Shown: positions 45,454-52,666 of the stretch, in pieces
Position numbering within the stretch: position 1 is the first letter of the stretch
How the letters are laid out: every line of letters starts with the position of its first letter
From: Streptomyces kaniharaensis
GTDB taxonomy: Bacteria > Actinomycetota > Actinomycetes > Streptomycetales > Streptomycetaceae
Length of the DNA stretch: 64,000 bases
Reading direction: 5' to 3'
Assembly (NCBI RefSeq): GCF_009569385.1
Contig: NZ_WBOF01000001.1
Coordinates: forward strand, 434,001 to 498,000
Translations under genes and position numbers: made by a program
Notes under the pieces: generated by a model
What the model was told of the DNA's origin: nothing
The model's database searches: none
The model's input: the letters and a program-made list of their open reading frames with translations, nothing else

Positions 45454-46266
45454 ATGAACCAGAGCCGGATCCCGCCCTCCGTACACCGCATGTACGGCGC
45501 GGACGATCTCTCCCAGGCCGCCACCTTCGCCGGCGGCTTCATCAACTTCGGCTACTGGCACGGGATCGACCTCGCCGCACCGACGCCGGAGGACCGGGTG
45601 CACAGCCAGGAGCAGTTGTACCGGCTGGTGTTGCGGGCGTTCCCGGAGCCGCACGAGCAGCTGCGGCTGGCGGAGGTCGGCTGCGGGCGCGGGCTGGGCT
45701 CGGCGCTGGCGCTGCGGGAGTTCCGGTTCGCGGCGGTGACGGGCGCGGACATCCACCCCGACCAGATCGAGCGCGCCCGCGCGGTGAACGCCCGGGCGCT
45801 CGCGACGTACCCGGACCGGCTCTCCTACACCCTCGGCGCTGCCGACGAACTCCCCTTCCCGGACGGCTCGTTGGACGGTGTCTACTCGGTGGAGGCGGCG
45901 CAGCACTTCCGTGAGCTGACGAGCTTCGCGCACGAGGCGGCCCGGGTGCTGCGGCCCGGCGGGCGGCTGGTGGTGACCACCTTCTTCACCGCCGACGGCC
46001 CGGACGTGGCCGAGCGGCTGAGCATCCTGCTCGGCAGCTTCGCCGACGGTCTGGACGTCGCCCACCCGCTCGACGGCTTCACCGCCGACCTCGCGGAGGC
46101 CGGGTTCACCAGCATCACGACCGAGTCGATCGGCGCGGACGTCTGGCCGGGACTGGACCGGTACCTGGCGGACATCGTCCCGCCCGGGCACTGGACCCGG
46201 CACTTCCGCACGGCCTGGCGGGACGGCCTCCTCGACTACCACGTGGTCACCGCCGACCGGGCCTGA
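45454..46266 (+). CDS. SAM-dependent methyltransferase (class I, natural-product type)
   Basis: 270 residues. Motif I is AEVGCGRGLGSAL near residue 73, with ADIHPDQIERAR after it and RVLRPGGRLVVTTFF as the post-motif strand. The N-terminus (FINFGYWHGID) resembles methyltransferases that act on glycine/sarcosine and on small natural products (the EryG/RebM-like group). ATG 45454. It stands alone, so the substrate cannot be assigned. Confidence 0.88.
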   Translation: MNQSRIPPSVHRMYGADDLSQAATFAGGFINFGYWHGIDLAAPTPEDRVHSQEQLYRLVLRAFPEPHEQLRLAEVGCGRGLGSALALREFRFAAVTGADIHPDQIERARAVNARALATYPDRLSYTLGAADELPFPDGSLDGVYSVEAAQHFRELTSFAHEAARVLRPGGRLVVTTFFTADGPDVAERLSILLGSFADGLDVAHPLDGFTADLAEAGFTSITTESIGADVWPGLDRYLADIVPPGHWTRHFRTAWRDGLLDYHVVTADRA

Positions 46267-46290
46267 AACCGTCCCCCACCTGCGGCCCGC

Positions 46291-46324
46291 CCCGCCGCCG
46301 GCGTCGATCGCCGGTGGCGGCGGG
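46291..46324. terminator. GC-rich hairpin between convergent genes
   Basis: CCCGCCGCCGGCG and CGCCGGTGGCGGCGGG can pair with a small bulge around a 5-nt loop, between the methyltransferase stop and the stop of the minus-strand operon. Confidence 0.55.
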
Positions 46325-46756
46325 CTAACGCCCCTCCGCGGCCATCCGCCGTGCGAGGTGCACCATGCCGGGGATCGGGAAGAGCAGCAGGAACAGGTTC
46401 GGCAGCCACCAGCTCACCGAGAAGTCCCCGCGCAGCGCCCAGAACGCCACCGCCTGCAGCCCGGCCGTGCTGGTCAGCGCGAGCGACACCAGCATCAGCG
46501 GCCGGGCGCCGGCCGCCGTGCCGCGACGGCCGAGCCGCAGCGCGGTGAGCCCGGTGGCGCTGGCCAGCACGTCCAGCAGGACGAACGAGTAGTTCCAGTC
46601 GCGGAGTACCGGATCGTCGTAGTCCTTGTACGCGTACTCGGCCGGGACGAGGGCCAGCAGCGTGGCCGCCCAGTAGACCAGGAAGCCGATGTCGGTGACG
46701 ACCATCGACGTCTTGGTGAATCGCAGGACCCGGCTCCGGGCGGGCACGGCGCGCAT
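46325..46756 (-). CDS. DUF5360-like integral membrane protein
   Basis: 143 residues with four predicted membrane helices (about 20-40, 54-72, 85-107, 113-133). It resembles the YvaD/DUF5360 family, commonly encoded next to small multidrug resistance transporters, as here. It is the last gene of the TetR-SMR operon, 39 nt after the SMR stop. Function unknown. Confidence 0.75.
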   Translation of the reverse strand: MRAVPARSRVLRFTKTSMVVTDIGFLVYWAATLLALVPAEYAYKDYDDPVLRDWNYSFVLLDVLASATGLTALRLGRRGTAAGARPLMLVSLALTSTAGLQAVAFWALRGDFSVSWWLPNLFLLLFPIPGMVHLARRMAAEGR

Positions 46757-46795
46757 GCTGTCTCCTCCGACCTCCCCCGACGCGACGTCATTGCG

Positions 46796-47128
46796 TCACT
46801 CGTGACTCATTCCCCCGCCGAGGTACATCACCGCCACGCCGGCCACGACGAGCACCGCCCCGGCCACCGAGGCGGGCTTGACCGGTTCGCCGAACGCGAC
46901 CACCCCGCCGACGAGGGCGCCGACCGTGCCCAGCCCGGACCAGACCGCGTACACCGGGCCCACGTTCAGCGACTTGAGTGCCTGCGCGAGCAGCACGAAC
47001 GCGGCGATGTAGCCGACCGCGACCACCACGCCGGGCCCCAGCCGGGTGAGGCCGTGCGATGCGCGCAGCGCCAGGGTGGCCGTCACCTCGGCGCAGATCG
47101 CCGCTCCCACGAGAAGGTATGCCGTCAT
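46796..47128 (-). CDS. Small multidrug resistance (SMR/EmrE-type) transporter
   Basis: 110 residues and four membrane helices, the size of EmrE. The essential proton/drug-binding Glu is at position 14 in CAEVTATLALRAS, and GPVYAVWSGLGTVG is the family motif of helix 2-3. It should export cationic compounds or guanidinium in exchange for protons. The ATG at 47128 was chosen because the longer opening to 47359 has no hydrophobic or family sequence. Confidence 0.92.
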   Translation of the reverse strand: MTAYLLVGAAICAEVTATLALRASHGLTRLGPGVVVAVGYIAAFVLLAQALKSLNVGPVYAVWSGLGTVGALVGGVVAFGEPVKPASVAGAVLVVAGVAVMYLGGGMSHE

Positions 47129-47247
47129 GCCGTCCGTCCCCGTCGTCGTGACTCGGCCGGACAGGGTGGTCCTGCCCGGGTCGACCGGCCGGGCCGACCA
47201 CCGTGGTCGGCCGGCTTCCGTACTGGGCGAGCTCAGCGTGCTGTGGC

Positions 47248-47793
47248 TCAGGCCTTCGCGAACTCGGCTCCGCGCTGCGTGAGTTCGACGAGCAGTGCGC
47301 GGAGCCGTCGGTGCAGGTCGTCGCGCGGCGGGGAGAGGTCGAGCAGCCTGGACGTCCACCAGCCGTCGACCGCCATCCGGACGAGGGTGGCGACGGCCGG
47401 GTCCAGCCCGTTGTCGGTCAGGCGCTTCTGCCAGCCGTCGTAGCGGACCCGCAGCACGTCCAGCACCTCGGGTCCGCCGGCGGCCGCGAGCAGCGCGACC
47501 GGCACCTGGTCGGCGCCGCCGGTGTCCCCGGTGGGCGACTCCGCGGGGATGCTGGCGTCCAGCCAGGCGAGCGCGAACGCGCCGGGCGGCGCTTCCGGGC
47601 CCGGCAGGACGGCCTCGAACCGGTCCGCCAGGCGCTCGACGACGCCCTGGACCAGCGCCCGCTTGCTGGGGAAGTGGTGCAGCAGCCCGCCCTTGCTCAC
47701 GCCGGCCTCGACGGCGACGGCGTCCAGGCGCACCGCGTCGACACCCCCTCGCACCAGAAGCCGCTCGACGGCGTCGAGCAGTTGATCACGCAC
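47248..47793 (-). CDS. TetR-family repressor of the SMR operon
   Basis: 181 residues. Residues 1-45 form the TetR helix-turn-helix (VAVEAGVSKGGLLHHFPSKRALV); the rest is a helical ligand domain. GTG start. A perfect palindrome lies 27 nt upstream, fitting autoregulation and control of the downstream SMR gene. Confidence 0.92.
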   Translation of the reverse strand: MRDQLLDAVERLLVRGGVDAVRLDAVAVEAGVSKGGLLHHFPSKRALVQGVVERLADRFEAVLPGPEAPPGAFALAWLDASIPAESPTGDTGGADQVPVALLAAAGGPEVLDVLRVRYDGWQKRLTDNGLDPAVATLVRMAVDGWWTSRLLDLSPPRDDLHRRLRALLVELTQRGAEFAKA

Positions 47794-47819
47794 CGCTGGT
47801 CCCTCTCTCCCCGTTACAA

Positions 47820-47833
47820 ACCGTCCAGACGGT
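47820..47833. promoter_or_regulatory. TetR operator palindrome
   Basis: ACCGTC-CA-GACGGT is a perfect 14-nt inverted repeat preceded by TTACAA, in the promoter region of the TetR gene. AACCGTC/GACGGT elements are common in TetR-type operators. Confidence 0.75.
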
Positions 47834-48419
47834 CGGGCGCAGCCTAGCAGACTTCCGACTACCTGTCAGAAACCCCAACACGCAACGCAGGAATGGTTGT
47901 TGACAGCCTCCATCGCGCATGCTTTCGTTTCCTCGGCCAGGCCGCGGAGAAACGGCGGAAGCTCCACCGGTCAACGGCCTCAGGTTTGCTGTGCACGATG
48001 ATCGAAAATGCGACCCGGGGAATTCCCGGGCCAGGGCGACCGCTCTTCGACATCAACGGGGGATCGTTCCGAGACATGCGCATCCGACGCTGTCCGCGCG
48101 GGTCGGCTAGGGTCGCCACGGCTTCACACGCCCTGCCTCACACGACTGACGAGCAGCCAAGCAGTGCTCCCATGCTGGACGTTGACGCCCCACACGTCCC
48201 ACGTCGAGCCTCTGCCGAGTTCCAGCACCGCCGGGTGCGCGAGGCCCGGGTACGGCGCAACGACGCGCTCGCACCCGGGCCGGACGGCTCCCCCCCTGCC
48301 CGGTCCGCTTTCACCACGCCCGTCCAGGGTCGAGTGTCCATGTCATTTCGTGTTCGGCGCGCCCCGTAATACCGGCGCCCGAGCCCGCCAGGACACCTCC
48401 CATTGAATTCGAGGGAAAT
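47834..48419. other. Intergenic stretch upstream of the oxoamine synthase operon
   Basis: 586 nt without a convincing gene. TTGACA occurs at 47900-47905, but no well-spaced -10 box follows it. GAATTC-GAGGGAA next to the ATG at 48420 is the synthase ribosome site. I see no RNA gene. Confidence 0.5.
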
Positions 48420-49670
48420 ATGGTGGACATATTCTCGAAAGTTTCCGGTTACACCGCGGCCCGGGATGCGATGGCCGCCGGGATCTACCCGTATTTCCTG
48501 CCGCTGACCGGTAACGAGGGAACCACGGTCACCCTCGGTGACCGCGAGCTGGTCATGTGCGGGTCGAACAACTACCTCGGCCTCACCGCCGACCCCCGTG
48601 TCAAGAAGGCCGCCGCCCAGGCCGTGGAGCAGTTCGGCACCTCCTGCACCGGCTCCCGGTTCCTCAACGGCAACCTGGCCCTGCACGACCGGCTGGAGGC
48701 CGAGCTCGCCGACTTCTACGGCAAGCCCGCCGCCGCCGTCATCTCCACCGGCTACCAGGCCAACCTCGGCACCATCAGCGCCCTGGCCGGCCGCGGCGAC
48801 GTCGTCTTCGCCGACCGCGACGCCCACGCCTCCGTCGTCGACGGGTGCCGCCTCAGCGGCGCCAAGCTGAGACGCTTCCGGCACAACGACGCCACGGCGC
48901 TGGACCGCGCGATGGCCACAGTCCCCGACGGCACCGGCAAGCTGGTCGTCGTCGACGGCGTGTACTCCATGGAGGGTGACCTCTGCGCCCTGCCGGAGCT
49001 CGTCGAGGTCTGCGAGCGGCGCGGCGCGCGCCTGATCGTGGACGACGCCCACGGCCTCGGCGTGCTCGACCAGGGGCGCGGCACCTGCTCCTACTTCGGC
49101 CTCACCGACCGGGTCGACCTCATCACCGTCACCTTCAGCAAGTCGCTCGCCTCGCTCGGCGGCGCGGTGGTCGGCGACGACGACGTCATCCACTACCTCA
49201 AGCACCACGCCCGGAGCCTGATCTTCAGCGCCTCCGCCACGCCGGCCAGCGCCGCCTCCGCACTGGCCGCCCTGCGCATCCTGCGCGAGGAGCCGTGGCG
49301 GGCCGAACGCGCCCAGCAGAACGCCGAGTACATGCGTGCCGGCCTCGCCCAACGGGGCATCAGTCCCGGCGAGAGCGCCACCCCGGTCATCCCGCTGCGC
49401 ACCCGCGGCACCGTCGAGACCCTCCTGCTGTGGCGGGAACTCGTCGACGCGGGCGTCTACACCAATCCGGTGCTGCCGCCCGCCGCCTCTCCGCGACTGC
49501 GGCTCAGCTTCATGGCGACCCACACGACCGAGCACCTCGACCGGGTGCTGGACGCGCTCGGCTCGCGGGCCGAACACTTCCTCGCCGACGACGAGCCGGA
49601 CGCCAACGACGGGTACGCGGTGGAAGCACTCGCCGAACTCGCCGACGCCGGCGTCTTCGCCCGGCCATGA
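48420..49670 (+). CDS. Alpha-oxoamine synthase (PLP-dependent acyl-CoA:amino acid condensation)
   Basis: 416 residues. The family motifs are complete: SNNYLGL near 50, His136 (stacks on PLP), VDDAHG (Asp209, His211) and TFSKSLASLGG with the Schiff-base Lys241. Such enzymes (BioF, KBL, serine palmitoyltransferase, CqsA) condense an acyl-CoA with an amino acid and lose CO2, giving an aminoketone. No biotin genes are nearby and the C-terminus has an extra 30 acidic residues, so a lipid or signal-type product is more likely than biotin. First gene of an operon with a membrane protein, a methyltransferase and an MMPL exporter. Confidence 0.9.
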   Translation: MVDIFSKVSGYTAARDAMAAGIYPYFLPLTGNEGTTVTLGDRELVMCGSNNYLGLTADPRVKKAAAQAVEQFGTSCTGSRFLNGNLALHDRLEAELADFYGKPAAAVISTGYQANLGTISALAGRGDVVFADRDAHASVVDGCRLSGAKLRRFRHNDATALDRAMATVPDGTGKLVVVDGVYSMEGDLCALPELVEVCERRGARLIVDDAHGLGVLDQGRGTCSYFGLTDRVDLITVTFSKSLASLGGAVVGDDDVIHYLKHHARSLIFSASATPASAASALAALRILREEPWRAERAQQNAEYMRAGLAQRGISPGESATPVIPLRTRGTVETLLLWRELVDAGVYTNPVLPPAASPRLRLSFMATHTTEHLDRVLDALGSRAEHFLADDEPDANDGYAVEALAELADAGVFARP

Positions 49671-50191
49671 CCAGCACCGGCGAAGCGGCGGCGGCCGCGC
49701 CCACCGCGATGCGCACCGCCGCCCTCCCCGCCGTCGCGGCCCTGGCCGGCGGCTCGGCCGGCGTCGTCCTCGGCGCGGGCCTGACCCCCGGCACCGGCCG
49801 CACGCCCGACCTGCCGTGGTGCGCGGCCGCCCTCACCGGCGCGGCGCTCGCCCTGCTGGCCGTCCTGCTCCACCGGCGCGCGCAGCGGCACCGGCCCGGC
49901 TGGGCCCCGGCCGCCGGGCTGCTGCTGACCGGCGGCGCACTGCCCGCCGCCGCCACCTCCGACAGCCCGTGGTGCGCGGGCCTGGCGGCCTCGGCGGCGG
50001 TCTTCACCGTCGCCGCCACCGCACCACGGGCGGCGGTCGTCGCGGGGGCCGCCGCCGCCCTGGCCGCCGGCGCCTGCCTCGCAGCGGCCGCCCCGTCCGC
50101 GACGGCGGCCGCCCTCGGCACCCTCGCCGGGATCGGCGGGCTGCTGCTCGTCGCCGACCTGCCCGGAGTCGCCGCCCGCACACCCGAGTAG
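49667..50191 (+). CDS. Small multi-pass membrane protein
   Basis: 174 residues, very Ala/Leu/Gly-rich, with about five membrane helices (from about 22, 52, 82, 103 and 135). It begins with ATG overlapping the synthase TGA by 4 nt, so it is co-translated with the oxoamine synthase. No family is recognised. It might help membrane handling of a lipid product. Confidence 0.75.
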   Translation: MTSTGEAAAAAPTAMRTAALPAVAALAGGSAGVVLGAGLTPGTGRTPDLPWCAAALTGAALALLAVLLHRRAQRHRPGWAPAAGLLLTGGALPAAATSDSPWCAGLAASAAVFTVAATAPRAAVVAGAAAALAAGACLAAAAPSATAAALGTLAGIGGLLLVADLPGVAARTPE

Positions 50192-50308
50192 CCCCACCGC
50201 ACCGACCCCGGACCCGCCCGCCACGAGGAACGGAGCCACCGCCGTGCCCGGAGCCGCCACCGCGCCACCGCGACCGCACCCCGACCGACCCGACCCCAAG
50301 GAGTTTCA

Positions 50309-50330
50309 ATGACCGAGTCAAGCCGCCTGC
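50309..50330 (+). other. Likely original start of the methyltransferase gene, cut by an insertion element
   Basis: AAGGAGTTTCA precedes an ATG at 50309 in the normal operon position, but after a few codons the reading continues into the insertion element. Joined across the element at a shared AGCCGCCT, it reads in frame into the methyltransferase (MTESSRLGLAARAL). This supports the idea that the element landed 15-21 nt inside the gene. An alternative junction at 51710 would leave the methyltransferase start intact. Confidence 0.5.
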
Positions 50331-51520
50331 GCGACCGGCTGTGCGGGGGTGAACTCCCGTCCGTCGCGCAACAGCGCCCACAGGACGTTCACCCGGCGCC
50401 GGGCAAGGGCGATGAGAGCCTGGACGTGGCCGCAGCCCTCGGCACGCTTCTTGAGGTAGAAGTCCCGGTTCGGGCCGTCCTTGATCATGCTGGTCTGCGC
50501 GGACATGTAAAACACCCTGCGCAGGCGACGGCTGTAACGCTTGGGCCGGTGCAGGTTGCCGGTGCGTCGGCCCGAGTCGCGGGGCACCGGAACCAGGCCG
50601 GCCGCGGAGGCCAGCCGGCCGGCATCCGCGTAGGCCGACAGGTCGCCCGCAGCGACGACGAACTCGGCGCCCAGGATCGGGCCGATGCCCGGCATCGACT
50701 CGATGATGTGCGCCTGCGGGTGGGCATGGAAGGTCTCCTTGATCTGCTTGTCGAGGCCACCGATCCGCTCGTCCAGCGCGAGGAGTTGGGAGGCCAGGTC
50801 TGCGACGATCGAGGCCGCGATGCTCTCACCGGGCAGCACAGTGTGCTGGGCCCCGGCCGCCTCCAGCGCGGTGGCGGCGACCTTGTCGGCCGAGCGGACA
50901 CCACGCTTGCGCAGCCAAGACTCCAGACGGGCGCGGCCCACCCGGCGTATCCCGGCCGGGGTCTGCCGGTAGGTCAGCAGGGTCAGCGCGCCCTTGCTGC
51001 CGGACCAGTCGAAGGCCCGCTCCAGGGCCGGGAAGATCCCGGTCAGCACGTCACGGAGCCGGTTGACCATGCGGACCCGGTCGGCGACCAGGTCAGTGCG
51101 GTGCGCGACCAGCAGCGCCAGATCGGCCACCAGCTGGGCGGGGACGTCCACGGCCGCGAAGTCCCTGCGCAGGCGCGAGGTCTCCGCGATCACGAACGCG
51201 TCGCGGGCATCCGTCTTCGCCTCGCCTCGGTAGGCGCCGGACATCCGGTTGACGGTGCGGCCGGGAACGTAGACCGGCTTCTGCCCGTGCGACGCGAGCA
51301 GGGCCAGCAGCAGCGCGGACGCGGTGCCGGACAGGTCGATCGCCCAGTCCACCGCACCCGCCATGGCCAGCGCTTCGGCGACCGCTTCCAGGATCGCGGC
51401 CTCGTCGTTGTCAATCTTCTTCGACCAGACCTGGAACCCCGACTCGTCGACCGCCGCCGCCCAGTGGTGGCCCTTGCCCGCGTCGATCCCCACCCAGATC
51501 CGAGCCCGCCGCTCTGTCAT
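50318..51520 (-). CDS. IS110-family transposase
   Basis: 400 residues. The N-terminal RuvC-like DEDD domain shows WVGIDAGKGHHW and TDARDAFVIAETSR; the C-terminal transposase_20 (Tnp) domain has SMPGIGPILGAEFVVA and AGLVPVPRDSGRRTG. ATG 51520 follows GGGGAG, and a longer opening to 51613 is rejected. The stop codon lies exactly at the left junction with the disrupted operon. It is intact and could be active. IS110 recombinases use a bridge RNA encoded in the element. Confidence 0.93.
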   Translation of the reverse strand: MTERRARIWVGIDAGKGHHWAAAVDESGFQVWSKKIDNDEAAILEAVAEALAMAGAVDWAIDLSGTASALLLALLASHGQKPVYVPGRTVNRMSGAYRGEAKTDARDAFVIAETSRLRRDFAAVDVPAQLVADLALLVAHRTDLVADRVRMVNRLRDVLTGIFPALERAFDWSGSKGALTLLTYRQTPAGIRRVGRARLESWLRKRGVRSADKVAATALEAAGAQHTVLPGESIAASIVADLASQLLALDERIGGLDKQIKETFHAHPQAHIIESMPGIGPILGAEFVVAAGDLSAYADAGRLASAAGLVPVPRDSGRRTGNLHRPKRYSRRLRRVFYMSAQTSMIKDGPNRDFYLKKRAEGCGHVQALIALARRRVNVLWALLRDGREFTPAQPVAQAA

Positions 51521-51741
51521 CCCACGCTCCCCACGCCGAAACCAGCACTCTCCTTGGCCCGAGGAACACCCCGCCGTCAGCTCCGTAAACAGCGACCAGG
51601 ACGCAGATCTCAATCAGCGGTCAGGGCGCCCCGGAGAGCCGGACGGCCACTCCTTGGGAGCCACCAGAGGCAAGCCACCATCAGCCACATCCGGCCCTCC
51701 CGGGCCGCCTAACAACTTACGGAGCCAGCCATGAGCCGCCT
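50331..51741. mobile_element. IS110-family insertion element in the oxoamine-synthase operon
   Basis: About 1.4 kb, the normal size for the family, with a minus-strand transposase and a 200-nt non-coding end upstream of it. No terminal inverted repeats are seen, as expected. AGCCGCCT occurs at both proposed ends (50323-50330 and 51734-51741), ending with the CT core dinucleotide typical of IS110 insertion. A third GCCGCCT at 51704-51710 makes the right end uncertain by about 31 nt. Confidence 0.7.
51521..51741 (-). ncRNA. Candidate bridge-RNA region of the IS110 element
   Basis: In IS110 elements the non-coding end upstream of the recombinase encodes a structured bridge RNA that pairs with target and donor DNA. 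Here this end is about 200 nt, and a perfect 6-bp hairpin (CGGCCC/GGGCCG) lies at 51692-51707. I did not find the guide loops by eye. The call rests on position and family. Confidence 0.35.
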
Positions 51742-52666
51742 CGGACTCGCCGCCCGCGCCCTGCGTCTGACCCTGAGCCGGACCCACGCCGACACCACAC
51801 CCGACTACGACGCCGCGAGTCCCAGCTACGACACCTACTTCAGCCCGGTGATGGGCGTCCACTCGATCGCCGCCCTGCGCGAGGTCACCATCACCCCGGG
51901 CGACGACGTCCTCGAACTCGCCTGCGGGACCGGGCACCTGACCCACGAGATCATCCGCAGGCTGGAGGGACGCGGCTCGGTCCACGCGGTGGACAAGTCC
52001 CCCGGCATGCTCTCGGTCGCCCAGGCCAAGGTCATGCCGGAGGCGCTGCGCTCGCCCGGCCTCGACGTGTCCCTGCAGGAGGGGGACATGGAGGAGTTCC
52101 TGCGCACCCGGCCGAGCGACAGCGCGGACCTCGTCGTGGTCGGCTGGGCGATCTGCTACAGCAAGCCGGTCAAGCTGCTGGAGCAGATCCGGCGCGTACT
52201 GCGCCCCGGCGGCCGGGTCATGGTGATCGAAACCCGCGGCGACGCCCTGAAGACGCTGATCGAGCAGTTGGAGAAGGTGTTCACCGCCGACCCGTCGCTG
52301 CTGACCGGCATGATCCGGGTCAACCTGCCGAAGGACGCGGCCACCGTGGCGCGCTGGTTCACCAGGGCCGGCCTCACCGTGGACGTCCACCGCGACGGCC
52401 ACCAGGTGCTGCCCGCCGACACCCCGGACGCGGCCCTGGAGTGGGTCCAGCGCTCGGGCGCGGCGGCCGGCTTCAAGGACGCCGTCGACCAGAGCCGCGA
52501 GGAGCACGCCCTGGAGCTGATCCGCGCCGGCCTCGCCGAGCACGTCGCCCGGCACGGCGCCCTGGAGCTGCGCCACACCTTCGTCGTGGTCACCGGGACC
52601 AACCCGGGCACCACCACCGCAACCGGGCCGGGCGGCCGCCACCGCGAGGGAGCCCGGATCGCATGA
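51731..52666 (+). CDS. SAM-dependent methyltransferase of the oxoamine-synthase operon
   Basis: 311 residues. Motif I is VLELACGTGHLTHEI near residue 60, followed by VDKSPGML and a RRVLRPGGRVMVIETRG strand. The C-terminal part is helical. It starts at the ATG 51731 with GGAG 7 nt upstream, which may be provided by the end of the insertion element; the native start may be 50309. Its stop overlaps the next start (ATGA), so it is coupled to the MMPL exporter. It may N- or O-methylate the aminoketone made by the synthase. Confidence 0.85.
   Translation: MSRLGLAARALRLTLSRTHADTTPDYDAASPSYDTYFSPVMGVHSIAALREVTITPGDDVLELACGTGHLTHEIIRRLEGRGSVHAVDKSPGMLSVAQAKVMPEALRSPGLDVSLQEGDMEEFLRTRPSDSADLVVVGWAICYSKPVKLLEQIRRVLRPGGRVMVIETRGDALKTLIEQLEKVFTADPSLLTGMIRVNLPKDAATVARWFTRAGLTVDVHRDGHQVLPADTPDAALEWVQRSGAAAGFKDAVDQSREEHALELIRAGLAEHVARHGALELRHTFVVVTGTNPGTTTATGPGGRHREGARIA

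Noticed and set aside
48420..49670. Assignment of the oxoamine synthase as biotin-pathway BioF
   Set aside because: No other biotin genes nearby and the gene is coupled to a methyltransferase/MMPL operon.
50318..51741. Terminal inverted repeats of the insertion element
   Set aside because: None found by eye; IS110 elements normally lack them.
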